Below, one piece after another: positions 13,759-14,212 of a stretch of DNA of 14,212 bases. Positions within the stretch are counted from its first letter, which is position 1. Each line of letters opens with the position of its first letter. This DNA comes from JBAYJY01 sp041664945 (GTDB taxonomy: Bacteria; UBP15; UBA6099), in NCBI GenBank assembly GCA_041664945.1, contig JBAYJY010000111.1, positions 1-14,212 of the forward strand, read 5' to 3'. The notes below the pieces were generated by a model. The model did not search any database, was not told where the DNA came from, and worked only from the letters and a program-made list of their open reading frames with translations. Both the position numbers and the translations under genes were made by a program.

Positions 13759-14212
13759 AAAACAAAACATTTTGCGCGGCCCTGTTTTTTGTATTGTTCT
13801 CAGCAGCCGCGCTCAGCGAAACGCCGCCAAGCGCGGATAACGGCGCGACTCAGCCCGCGGCGCCGATAAGACAGGACTATAGAAAAAAGCTTCAGGACCG
13901 GGTCTTCCTCATGATGGCATGGGAAATCGCGGACGAAATGAATCTGCCCACTGAAAAGGAAGACAAATTTCTAACCGCGATGCGCGACCACTTCAGCCAA
14001 AAAAGCGAACTGGTCAAAGAACAGGTTGAAGCGCTGAGGTTGCTAAAGAAAAACAGCGGAAAGACGGCGGCAAAAAATCCGGCCGAGATTCAGGCCGGTT
14101 TAAATAAACTCGACGAGATCAGGGAGCGGCAGCAAAAACTCGATAATGAATTGAACAACAGGCTTAAAGATATCCTCACAGCGGAACAGCAAGCGCATTT
14201 CGCCGTAGCGTG
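13755..14212 (+). CDS. Spy/CpxP-like periplasmic protein, 3' end missing
   Basis: An open frame runs from the ATG at 13755 to the window end (152 codons, no stop). The start overlaps the anti-sigma stop (ATGA), and GGAGGAAG (13743-13750) stands 4 nt before it. A signal peptide is clear: MKNKT, hydrophobic CAALFFVLFSAAAL, likely cut near residue 21. The mature part is almost entirely helical and charged, with AWEIADEMNLPTEKEDKFLTAM at 55-76 and LTAEQQAHF at 141-149. The latter is like the LTxxQ motif of Spy, CpxP, ZraP and CnrX. Those proteins are ATP-independent chaperones or metal/stress sensors that tune envelope stress responses. Position directly after an anti-sigma factor suggests it modulates the sigma/anti-sigma pair or is its target. 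The family assignment is from motif and context, not from a search. Confidence 0.78.
   Translation, partial: MKNKTFCAALFFVLFSAAALSETPPSADNGATQPAAPIRQDYRKKLQDRVFLMMAWEIADEMNLPTEKEDKFLTAMRDHFSQKSELVKEQVEALRLLKKNSGKTAAKNPAEIQAGLNKLDEIRERQQKLDNELNNRLKDILTAEQQAHFAVA

Overview
The window (14.2 kb, moderately GC-rich genes with AT-rich spacers) looks like ordinary chromosome from a diderm bacterium. The best evidence is an outer-membrane protein built as signal peptide, SLH domain, coiled coil and beta-barrel ending in Phe. This is the OmpM/SLH-porin plan known from Negativicutes, Cyanobacteria, Thermotogota, Deinococcota and several uncultured diderm phyla. A phylum cannot be assigned from the sequence alone. 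No phage, transposase, CRISPR array, tRNA or rRNA was seen.

Layout. (1) Positions 1-3078, plus strand: nucleotide-sugar genes. They are a left-handed beta-helix acyltransferase cut by the window edge, a DegT/WbpE-type PLP aminotransferase overlapping it by 4 nt, and, after a 221-nt spacer, a WecB/WbpI-type UDP-GlcNAc 2-epimerase. Together they suggest an N-acylated amino sugar for surface polysaccharide. (2) Positions 3133-5061, plus strand: a well-formed promoter followed by glyA (one-carbon metabolism) and nrdR (repressor of ribonucleotide reductase genes). (3) Positions 5182-8016, minus strand: a gingipain-family C25 peptidase, a 69-residue protein of unknown function and a HisJ-type PHP phosphoesterase, read in that order; the last two overlap by 4 nt. 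(4) Positions 8226-10697, plus strand: the SLH porin, divergent from the peptidase across a 209-nt AT-rich spacer with candidate promoters both ways. (5) Positions 10954-12404, minus strand: moaA and a MOSC-domain gene (molybdenum cofactor). The codons for MoaA's terminal Gly-Gly double as the Shine-Dalgarno of the MOSC gene. (6) Positions 12555-14212, plus strand: an ECF sigma factor, a zinc-finger anti-sigma factor with one membrane span, and a Spy/CpxP-like periplasmic protein that runs off the window. All three overlap, which is the usual form of an envelope-stress module.

Spacers. Two convergent spacers (5062-5181 and 10698-10953) hold four copies of a dispersed repeat with ends like GGGTTGCTTCGG and CTCGCAATGACG. 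The second spacer also has a GC-rich palindrome whose partner lies directly before wecB, where it creates a spurious upstream ATG. These repeats and the peptidase/porin locus are the least ordinary parts of the window. I do not see a clearly new multi-gene system; the closest candidate is the peptidase, small protein and PHP operon.
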